A stretch of DNA of 33,090 bases from the NCBI RefSeq assembly GCF_014377975.1, contig NZ_JACMOO010000206.1, positions 1 to 33,090 on the forward strand, in the 5' to 3' direction. Numbering within the stretch: position 1 is the stretch's first letter; the number at the start of each line of letters is the position of its first letter. The translations under genes and the position numbers were made by a program. Of the stretch, positions 18,103 through 26,369 are shown one piece after another. The notes below the pieces were generated by a model. The model was not told the origin of the DNA. It saw only the letters and a program-made list of their open reading frames with translations, and did no database searches. The DNA is from Ferruginibacter sp. Lineage in GTDB: Bacteria > Bacteroidota > Bacteroidia > Chitinophagales > Chitinophagaceae.

Positions 18103-19812
18103 TTACCAACTTATTTTAAGCAGTTGAATAGCCTGCCCGCTCAACAAAAATTTATACGTTGCTTTTCCATTCGCAACTTTTAATGTTTTTGATAGTACAT
18201 CCTGCTGAAGCTTTCCGGCCTTTTCAAGCTGCTTAAACTGATCAGCAGTTACCTGTTGCGGTGAATTTAATTGCTTCCAAAGTGTATATGCATTGCTGTG
18301 GGTTTCGTCAATTAAATAACTGCGTATATCTATCTTACCCGCAGGTAAATTTTGAAGCATCAGGTTAATCAACTCCCTTGATTTTTTACTTTCATCATCC
18401 TGATAATTCCAGCAAAGCACATATAATTCGTGTGTGCCCAATGTAGCAATCGCATCTACATAAGGTTTGCCACCATGCACACTGCTGTCAACAATTTGCT
18501 GCAGTGAAAGACGGCCTGGATTATCTACTTCCAGCATTTTTCCTTTCATCATTCCAAACATGCGAAAAACGTTCAGTACCGGTTTATCAACACCATTGGT
18601 TGCCAGGTCACGAAAGCCGGCAAACCAAGGCTGATCTTCAAATTCAAACGACCAGCTTACGGCACCACGCAGGTTGATGTTGTATTTATTAGCCAGCGCA
18701 TACAACTGTGCAAAAGATGCAGCTGTATAACTGCTGTACATGGTTCCATTGCGGTAAGCATTCTGCGGGTTAAATTGTACAGAACAAGCGGCACAACCTT
18801 CGGGATCAAATTCGCCAATGATGACAGGTAATTTTTTTAGCGTAGCAAAGCCATTAATGATTTCAAAACCTCTTGTAACATCCTGCAATTGCACGGCCAT
18901 GTTCATACGCACCTGGTTGTTTACAACCGTTGGATTGCCCTTTGCATGAAACGTAATATAATCTAATGGTGCGCCGCTTTTACTGGTTGCGCTATTTTTT
19001 CCATCTAAACAATGTTGCAAAAAAGCTTGTAAAAAATTACCTGCTTTATCCCAGCGCGGGCCAGTAGTGGCAGGCCCTCCTACCCTTGCCATTGGGCTGG
19101 CTTTTTTTACCGCATCTGCCGCAAAATCGTACAACATAAAATATTCTTCCATGGTTCCTTTCCAGTAACTGATATTGGGTTCGTTCCAAACCTCCCAATA
19201 CCAGGTTTTTACTTCTTTTTCACCATACTTATTTACACAATGCTTTACCCATTCATACACCAGCTGTCCCCACTTTTTATAATCGGTTGGTGGATATGTC
19301 CAGCCGGTATAAATAGAATCGTACGGCACTCCCGGTTGCCAGTGATGCTGATAAGGCTGGGGCTTTGTTGACAATGCTTCGGGCATAAAACCAATCTCTG
19401 CAATGGGCTTTATTCCCCGTTGCACACACACATCAAAAATGGCATCTACTCCTTGCCAGTTATATACAGGCTTACCAGTTGTATCTTCCGTATAAGCATT
19501 GGTACTGCTCCATTTCAATGCAGCCTTTCCATCGCCGGTAGTTAATAAATTATGTACACGTACATACACCGGATCGGCGCTTAATGCTGCCAGTTCTGTT
19601 AATAGTTTTTTACCATCTTTCATGGTAGTGTAGTTCGCTTCGTCATAGCCAAAATATGACCAGATGGGTTTAAACGTATCCCCAGTATTTTTTGTATCGA
19701 TTGTAATAACATGGCTGTTTTGCTGTGCAACAACAACCTGAAAATTTACTATTAAAATTAAAACAAAAATGCAACCACAAGGGATTGCATTTTTAAATTT
19801 TTTGAAACTCAT
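18103..19812 (-). CDS. Secreted GH39-like glycoside hydrolase (beta-xylosidase/arabinosidase type)
   Basis: A 569-residue exported glycosidase with a signal peptide ending near VVVAQQ. Residues about 40-420 form a clan A TIM barrel like GH39. The acid/base is Glu211 in EVWNEPNISYW and the nucleophile is probably Glu334 in PVIIGEFDPEG. An aromatic-rich C-terminal beta domain follows (about 430-569). GH39 enzymes act mainly as beta-xylosidases, with some alpha-L-arabinosidase activity. Next to GH51 and GH127 genes it probably trims arabinoxylan or arabinogalactan side chains. It starts 16 bases after galM on the same strand, so they are likely cotranscribed. Exact specificity is unknown. Confidence 0.8.
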   Translation of the reverse strand: MSFKKFKNAIPCGCIFVLILIVNFQVVVAQQNSHVITIDTKNTGDTFKPIWSYFGYDEANYTTMKDGKKLLTELAALSADPVYVRVHNLLTTGDGKAALKWSSTNAYTEDTTGKPVYNWQGVDAIFDVCVQRGIKPIAEIGFMPEALSTKPQPYQHHWQPGVPYDSIYTGWTYPPTDYKKWGQLVYEWVKHCVNKYGEKEVKTWYWEVWNEPNISYWKGTMEEYFMLYDFAADAVKKASPMARVGGPATTGPRWDKAGNFLQAFLQHCLDGKNSATSKSGAPLDYITFHAKGNPTVVNNQVRMNMAVQLQDVTRGFEIINGFATLKKLPVIIGEFDPEGCAACSVQFNPQNAYRNGTMYSSYTAASFAQLYALANKYNINLRGAVSWSFEFEDQPWFAGFRDLATNGVDKPVLNVFRMFGMMKGKMLEVDNPGRLSLQQIVDSSVHGGKPYVDAIATLGTHELYVLCWNYQDDESKKSRELINLMLQNLPAGKIDIRSYLIDETHSNAYTLWKQLNSPQQVTADQFKQLEKAGKLQQDVLSKTLKVANGKATYKFLLSGQAIQLLKISW

Positions 19813-19828
19813 TTGAATAAATTATGTA

Positions 19829-20968
19829 TTAATTCACTGACAATTTGTACACTGTAACACTGTGAAATTGCTCACCCGGTAATAACAAGGTTGTAGGAAA
19901 TTTTGGTTGATTGGGTGAATCAGGAAAATGCTGGGTTTCCAAACACAAAGCAGCGTGCTGATTTATTTTTTTAGCGCCCGGAGTAGATAATGTTCCATCT
20001 AAAAAATTACCCGTATAAAACTGTACGCCTGGTTGTGTTGTAAATACTTCCAGTGTTCTGCCGGAAATAGAATCTTTTAACGCTGCGATTTTTTGTAAAG
20101 ATGAATCTTTCTTATTCAGCACAAAATTATGATCATAGCCACCTGAAACTGCACCAATTTCAAGTCCGATTTTTTTTGCTTTTGTAAAATCAAAGGGTGT
20201 GCCTTTTACCGGTTTTATTTCGCCGGTTGGAATTAGGGTCGTATCAACAGGTGTGTAATTATCTGCATCAATCATCAGTGTTTCATCAAGTATGCTGTTG
20301 GATACATCACCGGTTAAATTAAAGTAACTGTGATTGGTAAGATTCAATACCGTTGGCTTATCAGTAGTTGCATTGTACTCAATTTTTAATTCATCGTCAT
20401 TGGTTAAAGTATAGCGCACCGTTACTTTTAAATTACCGGGGTAGCCTTCTTCTCCATCTTTGCTGGTGTAACTTAACAACAAACTTGCAGTAGAATCATT
20501 CTGGGTGGATGCATCCCATACCTGTTTGTCAAATCCTTTCAATCCACCATGCAAAGCATTGGAACCATTGTTGGTGGCCAGTGTATATTGTGTGTTATCA
20601 ATTTTAAATTTTCCCTTTGCAATGCGGTTACCATAACGGCCCACCACTGCGCCAAAGTACGGAGGTTTAGCAAGGTAACCACTCAGGCTGTCGAACCCCA
20701 GCACAATACTTGAAGGCTTGTTATTTTTATCTGGCGATACCCATGACGTAACTGTTGCCCCATAATTGGAAATTTTTACCTGCACACCTTTTGCGTTGGT
20801 AAGAGTATATAAAAAAACGTCTTTACCATCGGTATTTCCCCAGGCAGCTTTTGTAATACCAGCTTTTGTTTCCATTTTTTCGGTTGTTGTCTGATTGTTA
20901 TTACAGGATGTAATAAATGCGGCCCCGGTTAATGCAATTGCAAGGCTGAACGCTGTGGCTTTTTTCAT
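19829..20968 (-). CDS. galM: Aldose 1-epimerase (mutarotase) lipoprotein
   Basis: A 379-residue GalM-family enzyme with an N-terminal lipobox (FITSC, Cys22), so it is anchored in the periplasm or outer membrane rather than cytosolic. Conserved residues are GRYGNRIAKGKF, the substrate His140 (NALHGG), catalytic His213 (NHSYFNLTG) and the catalytic base Glu344 (CLETQHFPDSPN). It would interconvert alpha and beta anomers of free sugars, here probably L-arabinose liberated outside the inner membrane, before uptake by the symporter. It lies within the arabinan cluster, downstream of the GH43 remnant. Confidence 0.93.
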   Translation of the reverse strand: MKKATAFSLAIALTGAAFITSCNNNQTTTEKMETKAGITKAAWGNTDGKDVFLYTLTNAKGVQVKISNYGATVTSWVSPDKNNKPSSIVLGFDSLSGYLAKPPYFGAVVGRYGNRIAKGKFKIDNTQYTLATNNGSNALHGGLKGFDKQVWDASTQNDSTASLLLSYTSKDGEEGYPGNLKVTVRYTLTNDDELKIEYNATTDKPTVLNLTNHSYFNLTGDVSNSILDETLMIDADNYTPVDTTLIPTGEIKPVKGTPFDFTKAKKIGLEIGAVSGGYDHNFVLNKKDSSLQKIAALKDSISGRTLEVFTTQPGVQFYTGNFLDGTLSTPGAKKINQHAALCLETQHFPDSPNQPKFPTTLLLPGEQFHSVTVYKLSVN

Positions 20969-21002
20969 ATGTTTTTTGTTTTCCCTTATCGTTTTAAGGA
21001 AC

Positions 21003-21443
21003 TTATTTGGTGGTTAAAAAATAAAATTTTGATATTAATGATGGGTGTTTGTAATTATTCGTCCAATAGTCAATGGTCAATTGTGAATCGCAAGTTATCC
21101 ATATTTTATTCATCGCCAGCTCTCCATTCATCAACGACGGTTTAATACGGGCTGAAGGACTGTAACAATACCCTGGTCTCTTTCCAACTAAAGGGCAATC
21201 GTTTAACCAGGTAAGTTTTTCAATGCGCAATTTACTTCTTCCAGCGTCAGCAGCATCATATCCATGAAAAATAAGATAGTACGTACCGCCAAAATTTGCT
21301 ACTGCATTGTGACCCGTCCTGAAAAAGTTGACTCGCTAAGAATGATCATTTACTGAAATAAGCGTATCATTTATTAAACCTTTTGTTTAAACATACCTGT
21401 TACACGAAAACAGCAGGCATACAACGAAAAATATTTTTTTCAT
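21003..21443 (-). pseudogene. Internally deleted GH43 arabinanase lipoprotein gene
   Basis: An ATG at 21443, only 5 bases after the GH51 stop, starts a lipoprotein signal (MKKIFFVVCLLFSCN, Cys14). The same frame meets TAA at codon 19 (21387-21389) and TAG at codon 36 (21336-21338). It then gives RTGHNAVANFGGTYYLIF, HGYDAADAGRSKL and RIEKLTWLNDCPLVGK, the conserved C-terminal part of GH43 arabinanases (GHNAV...YYLxYHxYD...LRIxxLxW). The whole frame is 147 codons, against roughly 300 or more in intact family members, so most of the five-bladed propeller with its catalytic acids is gone. Similarity ends near 21180; the rest runs into intergenic heptamer repeats. It was evidently part of the GH51-galM operon. 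Confidence 0.75.
21064..21091. repeat. Degenerate heptamer tandem repeat
   Basis: Four 7-bp units in register: CAATAGT, CAATGGT, CAATTGT, GAATCGC. They have the same period and CAAT/AATT core as the arrays at 17321-17362 and 33063-33090. It lies in the degraded tail of the GH43 pseudogene. Confidence 0.5.
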
Positions 21444-21448
21444 TTCAT

Positions 21449-23440
21449 TTATTTCATTCCAACACGGTAAACGCTGAACGAATTAGCAGGTAAAACAGCC
21501 GCAATTTTATTTCCTTTTACCGGCGTTGCAGAGGTAACAGGACTAACCGCATCTGGATGTACAAAACTATTTACATCGCCAGCCGCATTGCTTTTTAAAA
21601 GAGTAAGGGTTGCCGTTGCAGAAAACTTTTTTGCCCCACTCAATTCAATTATTTTACTCACTGGATTATCAGATGCATTCACCAGTTTTACAATCACGTC
21701 GCCGGTATTTTTATCAATCACTGCAGAAACATAAATACTGTCTTGGCCTGAAATTGATTTACCATCCATTAAAGCTGGCACTACATTGGTTCCTTTATTA
21801 GTACTAAATAATTTTTGTACATAATAATTGGGTGTGCCGTAAGATTGCAGATTGTTTACCCAGATAAGATCGGGCGTCCATTGCCACCCGTCGATGTGTG
21901 CAAACAAAGGGGCGTAAGATGCCATATTTACCACGGCTGCATTTCGCTCCAGGCCTGTCATAAAAGCCGCTTCTGCGATGGCTGTTTCTGTATTATTTTT
22001 ATTTTCGATGCTTACGGTATGATCGCTTTGGGCGGCGTATTCACCAGCAAAAATCTTTGATGCATTTCTGGGATAATTATCATACCGGGCCGCATTGGCG
22101 AGAAACCATTCCGGCCTGCGATAATAATGTTCGTCAATAATGTCAGCATTCATTTTTCTCAACTCGCTATTCAGGTAATCAAATCGTTCGCCGTTTGGAT
22201 CTGTTCCGGAACTGTTCACCAATTTAAAATCAGGATAACGGGCCTTGATGGCTTTTGAAAATATTTTTAAACGTTCTACATATTGCGGTCCCCAGTTTTC
22301 ATTACCAACCCCCATCATTTTTAAATTAAAAGTTGCCGAATGCCCCATTTGTGCCCGCACTTTACCCCACTGTGTTGTAACATCGCCATTGGCAAATTCT
22401 ATCAGATCGAGCGCATCCTGCACATAAGGGTCTAACTGATCAATGGGAATTACTTCCGCCGTATTAAACTGGCAGGCCATACCGCAATTTAAAATGGGCA
22501 ATGGAGATGCACCGATGTCTTCAGCTAACTGAAAATATTCAAAGAACCCCAGCCCAAATGTTTGATAATAATCTGGTGTTGGCCGATGTGCAAATTCACT
22601 GTTCCAGCGGTTGATGCTCAACTGGCGTTCTTCCACAGGGCCAATTGTTTTTTTCCACTGATATCTTGTCGACAATTCATGTCCTTCCACAACACACCCA
22701 CCGGGAAAACGGATAAAACCCGGCTTCATATCGGCCAGCAATTGAATCATATCAGCCCGCATACCGCCTGGTCTTTTTTTCCAGGTATCCTCCGGAAACA
22801 AAGAGATCATGTCAAGGTCAATTTTTCCTGTTCCTTCAAACCTGATATGTAATGTTGCTTTTAAAGATGTATCAGTGGCAGTAAAGCTGGCAGCCGCTTT
22901 CGACCAAACTTCATTTGCCGTAACTACCGGTGTAATGGTTGTGCCGCCAATTATTTTTCCAGCCATGCTCACCAGTTCAACAAGTACTGTTAAGCCTGCT
23001 GCAGGCTGACGATAGGCTACAGAAAAATCATAGCGCAACCCCTTTTTAATCCCCATTCCCCTAAAGCCTTCATTGGTAATACTGAGTGTATCAGCAGCGG
23101 CATCTTTTGTAATGCGTATAAAGCGTGGGTTGGCTGTATTTTTTTCTGCACGGTTCATCACCAGCACACTGCCTTCATTGAATTTACTTTGGGTTACTTT
23201 CCAGCCCATCAATGGCTGGTAAAATTCGAACGACCTGTTTTTTACAAGTTCCGCATAAATTCCTCCATCGGCACCCAGGTTAATGTCTTCAAAAAAAACA
23301 CCCCACATGGCGGGTTGCACTTCAGCAACAGGTTTATTTACCTGTACCATAATAGTGTTGCTGTTTTGTGCATGTGCTGTTGTTACAAACAGCAGACCTA
23401 TATTTACCCAGGTGGCAGCAAGCAATGGCTTTATACGCAT
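21449..23440 (-). CDS. Secreted alpha-L-arabinofuranosidase, GH51 (long form)
   Basis: A 663-residue exported enzyme with a signal peptide ending TTAHAQ. The first catalytic-domain segment (WGVFFEDINLGADGGIYAEL, residues 46-65) is followed by a beta-sandwich insert with CBM4-like appearance (about 80-215). The TIM barrel then has RFPGGCVVEGHEL near 244. The acid/base is Glu381 (GVGNENWGPQY) and the nucleophile Glu467 (IFAGEYAAQS). A C-terminal beta domain ends at 663. This architecture matches the larger GH51 arabinofuranosidases that cut alpha-L-arabinofuranosyl side chains from arabinan and arabinoxylan. It starts 16 bases after the shorter GH51 gene, so the two are cotranscribed. Confidence 0.92.
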   Translation of the reverse strand: MRIKPLLAATWVNIGLLFVTTAHAQNSNTIMVQVNKPVAEVQPAMWGVFFEDINLGADGGIYAELVKNRSFEFYQPLMGWKVTQSKFNEGSVLVMNRAEKNTANPRFIRITKDAAADTLSITNEGFRGMGIKKGLRYDFSVAYRQPAAGLTVLVELVSMAGKIIGGTTITPVVTANEVWSKAAASFTATDTSLKATLHIRFEGTGKIDLDMISLFPEDTWKKRPGGMRADMIQLLADMKPGFIRFPGGCVVEGHELSTRYQWKKTIGPVEERQLSINRWNSEFAHRPTPDYYQTFGLGFFEYFQLAEDIGASPLPILNCGMACQFNTAEVIPIDQLDPYVQDALDLIEFANGDVTTQWGKVRAQMGHSATFNLKMMGVGNENWGPQYVERLKIFSKAIKARYPDFKLVNSSGTDPNGERFDYLNSELRKMNADIIDEHYYRRPEWFLANAARYDNYPRNASKIFAGEYAAQSDHTVSIENKNNTETAIAEAAFMTGLERNAAVVNMASYAPLFAHIDGWQWTPDLIWVNNLQSYGTPNYYVQKLFSTNKGTNVVPALMDGKSISGQDSIYVSAVIDKNTGDVIVKLVNASDNPVSKIIELSGAKKFSATATLTLLKSNAAGDVNSFVHPDAVSPVTSATPVKGNKIAAVLPANSFSVYRVGMK

Positions 23441-23456
23441 ACTTTTTATTTTGTTA

Positions 23457-24995
23457 TTATTTGATCGTTAAAACAACGACTGCCATTGGAGGCAAGGTTA
23501 CTGTCAAAACATTTTTGTCGATTGAGGCAGTGTTAAAGGCTGCAGGCTTTATTTTTTCAGGCTCAGTAAATGAGTTATAATCCTGCAATTTTTTTGAGGT
23601 AAGTATTCTGCCGGATAAATTCTTTTTAGTTTCACCCTTTAATACAATACTTATTTTTTGTGATTGTAAAGGATCAATATTAACAAGTGAAATATGAATT
23701 ATGCCCAGGCTGTCTTTCGACGCAGAGGCAGATACAGCAGGTAATTTTTCGCCATTTAAAATATAGTCATTAACTGTAAGGGTTAGCGGTAATAACGTAG
23801 CATCCTGATGAACGTTGTACATTTCCATCACGTAGTACGTTGGCGTGAGAATCATTTTTTCTTTGTTGGTAAGAATTACAGCCTGCAGAACATTTACGCA
23901 TTGTGCTAAGTTGGCAACCCGTACCCTGTCTGCATGGTTATTAAAAATGTTCAGCGTAACGCCTGCAATCATTGCATCCCTGATGGTATTTTGCTGGTAT
24001 AAAAAACCGGGGTTGGTACCCTTTTCCACATCATACCATCCGCCCCATTCATCCACCACCAAAGCAATCTTTTGTTTGGGATCGTATTTATCCATGATAG
24101 CCGCATGTTTGGTTACCAGTTCGTCCATGAGCAAGGCTTGCTTCATGATATGGAAATACTGGTCTTCACTGAAATCGGTTGCAGAACCTTTCTTATTCCA
24201 GTCCAGCACTGAATAATGATGCATTGCCACACCGCCCAGCATACCTAGCGGAATATTTTTCATGAGTGTCTCCGTCCAGTTATAATCAGCATCGCTGGCA
24301 CCGGACGCAATGCGCATCAGGCCACCCGTGTTTTCCCAGTCTGAAATAAAAGTGGCATACTTGCGGTATTCATCTGCATAATATTCTGGTTTCATGTTAC
24401 CGCCGCAACCCCAGGCTTCATTACCTATGCCCCACAACTTTACTTTCCATGGTGCTGTTCTGCCATTTTGCGTACGCAAATCACTCATGGGACTTTTACC
24501 TTTAAAATTGGTATACTGCACCCAGTCCGCCAGTTCCTGTACGGTACCGCTTCCTACATTACCCGACAGGTAAGGTTCTGCGCCCAGCAATTCACACATG
24601 TTTAAAAAATCGTGGGTGCCAAAACTATTGTCTTCAGTAACGCCGCCCCACCATTTGTTTACCATGGCGGGTCTTTTATCTTTTGGTCCAATACCGTCTT
24701 TCCAGTGATAGGTATCTGCAAAGCAACCACCCGGCCAGCGAAGGTTGGGAATTTTTAATTTTTTTAGCGCATCAATAATATCGTTGCGTACTCCGTTTGT
24801 GTTGGGGATTGAAGAGGTATCTCCCACATAAAATCCACCATAAATACAATGACCGAGGTGTTCAGCAAAATGGCCATAGATGTTACGGCTAATTTTTACT
24901 TTGCCAGCGTCGGTATTGACGGCAAGGTTATTTTGTCCGATTGACAATTGTAAAAAGAGGTAAGTAAGCAGGTAGCAAAACGTATTTTTTTTCAT
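23457..24995 (-). CDS. Secreted alpha-N-arabinofuranosidase, GH51 (short form)
   Basis: A 512-residue enzyme of the classical AbfA type. Unlike the usual cytosolic AbfA it has a signal peptide (MKKNTFCYLLTYLFLQLSIG), so it should act in the periplasm or outside. Motifs include FAEHLGHCIYGGFYVG near residue 43 and NLRWPGGCFADTYHWKDGIG near 84. The acid/base is Glu193 (GIGNEAWGCGG) and the nucleophile Glu316 (VVDEWGGWYD). A C-terminal beta sandwich follows residue 390. It removes terminal alpha-L-arabinofuranosyl residues from arabino-oligosaccharides. It is the first gene of the GH51-GH51-psiGH43-galM-GH39 operon and has a candidate AraR operator 28 bases before its ATG. Confidence 0.95.
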   Translation of the reverse strand: MKKNTFCYLLTYLFLQLSIGQNNLAVNTDAGKVKISRNIYGHFAEHLGHCIYGGFYVGDTSSIPNTNGVRNDIIDALKKLKIPNLRWPGGCFADTYHWKDGIGPKDKRPAMVNKWWGGVTEDNSFGTHDFLNMCELLGAEPYLSGNVGSGTVQELADWVQYTNFKGKSPMSDLRTQNGRTAPWKVKLWGIGNEAWGCGGNMKPEYYADEYRKYATFISDWENTGGLMRIASGASDADYNWTETLMKNIPLGMLGGVAMHHYSVLDWNKKGSATDFSEDQYFHIMKQALLMDELVTKHAAIMDKYDPKQKIALVVDEWGGWYDVEKGTNPGFLYQQNTIRDAMIAGVTLNIFNNHADRVRVANLAQCVNVLQAVILTNKEKMILTPTYYVMEMYNVHQDATLLPLTLTVNDYILNGEKLPAVSASASKDSLGIIHISLVNIDPLQSQKISIVLKGETKKNLSGRILTSKKLQDYNSFTEPEKIKPAAFNTASIDKNVLTVTLPPMAVVVLTIK

Positions 24996-25022
24996 TGATT
25001 TTTTTTGAAAGATACTGAAACT

Positions 25023-25041
25023 GTTTATTAAAATATTAAAC
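25023..25041. promoter_or_regulatory. Candidate AraR operator upstream of the GH51 operon
   Basis: GTTTATT-N5-ATTAAAC, an imperfect palindrome (one mismatch between arms), lies 28-46 bases upstream of the GH51 ATG at 24995. It shares both arms with the perfect palindrome upstream of araA (29687-29704), and both are preceded by CT. Function is inferred from sharing between co-regulated genes. Confidence 0.5.
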
Positions 25042-25053
25042 CATTAAGAAGCT

Positions 25054-25303
25054 GTCTAAAAATAATTTTTGGAATACTTAAGCAGTGGCAGGTGGAGTCA
25101 ACGGCCACGGCGTTTAGCCGGGGTTGAGGTCATCATCAACCTCAGTATGGCAAATGAAAATTCTATTTTTAGACGCCTTACAGGGGATGCTCCTACCGAG
25201 CAAATTTAATATTTATTGTTTGGTTTACAAAGGGAAGGCTCCGATGGAGCCCTGAACGCCAGCGTGCAGCAGTTGGCGGAATTTTTACTTCAAAAATTAT
25301 TTT
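25054..25303. repeat. 250-bp hairpin-rich intergenic element (MITE- or REP-like)
   Basis: The gap of about 475 bases between the regulator and the GH51 operon holds no gene. It contains a 13-bp inverted repeat at its outer ends (25059-25071 and 25291-25303) and a perfect 11-bp inverted repeat (25054-25064 and 25164-25174). There are also a GGCTCC-GAT-GGAGCC hairpin (25237-25251), a GCTC-N5-GAGC hairpin (25189-25201) and a TGAGGT/ACCTCA stem (25125-25144). Its middle is richer in GC than the surroundings. It looks like a dispersed palindromic element rather than a simple leader; copy number cannot be seen from one window. Confidence 0.5.
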
Positions 25304-25470
25304 CGAAATAACCGATTAAATAGTTCAAATGTATAGTCGTCAAAATATAACTTATACTTCCTTGTTACCTTAACATTAAAAAAACAAGCTGTTAGAGATA
25401 ACGAAAAAATTATAGCGAGAAGTATTATTATAAAATTGCGACTACTAATTAACCCGGCAATTTTTTCTCA

Positions 25471-26178
25471 TCAACTACTTTTAGGTACAGCTCCTGGTAC
25501 AAAGTTTAAAAAAGAATTAAAGGAAGCACTGTATTTTTTAGTATCTACCTTAAAATAAAAAGCGCCTTTTTTTGAATTTAATTTGTCTTTGTCTTTCAGC
25601 TTAACCAATAATTTTGTTGACAGCAACTTGCGGTTAAAATTACCTTTATCAAATTCAGTATTGTAAACAGCCTGGTATAATTGCTGTAATTGCGGCATGG
25701 TAAATTTGTCGGGCAGCAATTCAAATAACAGGGGATGCAGCGCCGCCTTATACCGCAGTTTTTCTTTGGCCAGTTCTACCATTTTTGTATGATCGAAAAT
25801 TAAATCCGGCAGTTCGTTGATGGAAAACCAGGCGGGGTGATAATCTTCATTGATCTGCTGCTTATATTTTTTAATATCAATCAAGGCAAAATAAGCAATG
25901 GAAATGGTGCGTTCAACCGTATCCCGGTCTAACCCTGAAAAAGCATTTAATTGTTCCATATACACGCCATCTAAACCAGTTAACTCTTTTAAAACCCTTA
26001 CTGCTGCTCCTTCTGCGCTCTCCTGCTCATTAATAAATCCACCCAGTAAACTCCATTGTCCTTTAAAGGGTTCAAAACTTCTCTGTATTACCAGTAATTT
26101 TAAATCCTGTCCATCATATCCAAAAATGATACAATCCACTGCTAATAAAAATCTTTTTTGCTGAGCGTAACGGCGCAT
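25471..26178 (-). CDS. araR: Nudix-family transcriptional regulator, AraR-like
   Basis: A 235-residue cytosolic protein. An N-terminal Nudix domain (about 8-140) is followed by a winged-helix-like C-terminal domain (about 150-235, MPQLQQLYQAVYNTEFDKGN, NRKLLSTKLLVKL), the architecture of NrtR and of the Bacteroides arabinose regulator AraR. The Nudix box is degenerate: Gly47 and Glu53 are kept, but REUxEExGU reads RVLKELTGL, with Val62 and Leu66 in place of two Glu residues. Hydrolysis is therefore unlikely, and the fold probably binds an effector, by family analogy L-arabinose. It sits between the symporter gene and the GH51 operon. Regulation of the cluster by this protein is inferred. Confidence 0.8.
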   Translation of the reverse strand: MRRYAQQKRFLLAVDCIIFGYDGQDLKLLVIQRSFEPFKGQWSLLGGFINEQESAEGAAVRVLKELTGLDGVYMEQLNAFSGLDRDTVERTISIAYFALIDIKKYKQQINEDYHPAWFSINELPDLIFDHTKMVELAKEKLRYKAALHPLLFELLPDKFTMPQLQQLYQAVYNTEFDKGNFNRKLLSTKLLVKLKDKDKLNSKKGAFYFKVDTKKYSASFNSFLNFVPGAVPKSS

Positions 26179-26214
26179 AGTAATTAAATCTTGTTCTTTA
26201 TTAATTATTCTTTC

Positions 26215-26227
26215 TATTAAAAATGAA
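26215..26227. promoter_or_regulatory. Shared 13-nt motif upstream of araR
   Basis: TATTAAAAATGAA lies 37-49 bases upstream of the regulator ATG. The identical 13-mer occurs upstream of the GH127 gene (31844-31856) on the same strand. Its ATTAAA core resembles half of the araA palindrome. In such AT-rich DNA chance cannot be excluded. Confidence 0.25.
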
Positions 26228-26268
26228 AAGTCATAAAAGCAGCTCTTTTAAATAATACTATTCAAATT

Positions 26269-26305
26269 GCGCCGCACTATGTACAACTGTAAAAGAGTGC
26301 GACGC
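26269..26305. repeat. GC-rich hairpin between the symporter and regulator genes
   Basis: GCGCCGCAC (26269-26277) and GTGCGACGC (26297-26305) pair at 8 of 9 positions around a 19-base loop. It lies 65 bases downstream of the symporter stop and could act as a terminator or attenuator. The right arm plus four A (26291-26305) recurs inverted at 29669-29683. Confidence 0.5.
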
Positions 26306-26369
26306 CTGTGAAGCTTCATTAAAATACCAATGCCTGGTTAAAAAAAAACATATTGGTATCAAAATTATT

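Noticed and set aside
21003..21230. A separate 75-residue small protein
   Set aside because: It is the in-frame tail of the GH43 remnant followed by intergenic heptamer repeat; the ATG is internal to the conserved LRIEKLTW motif.
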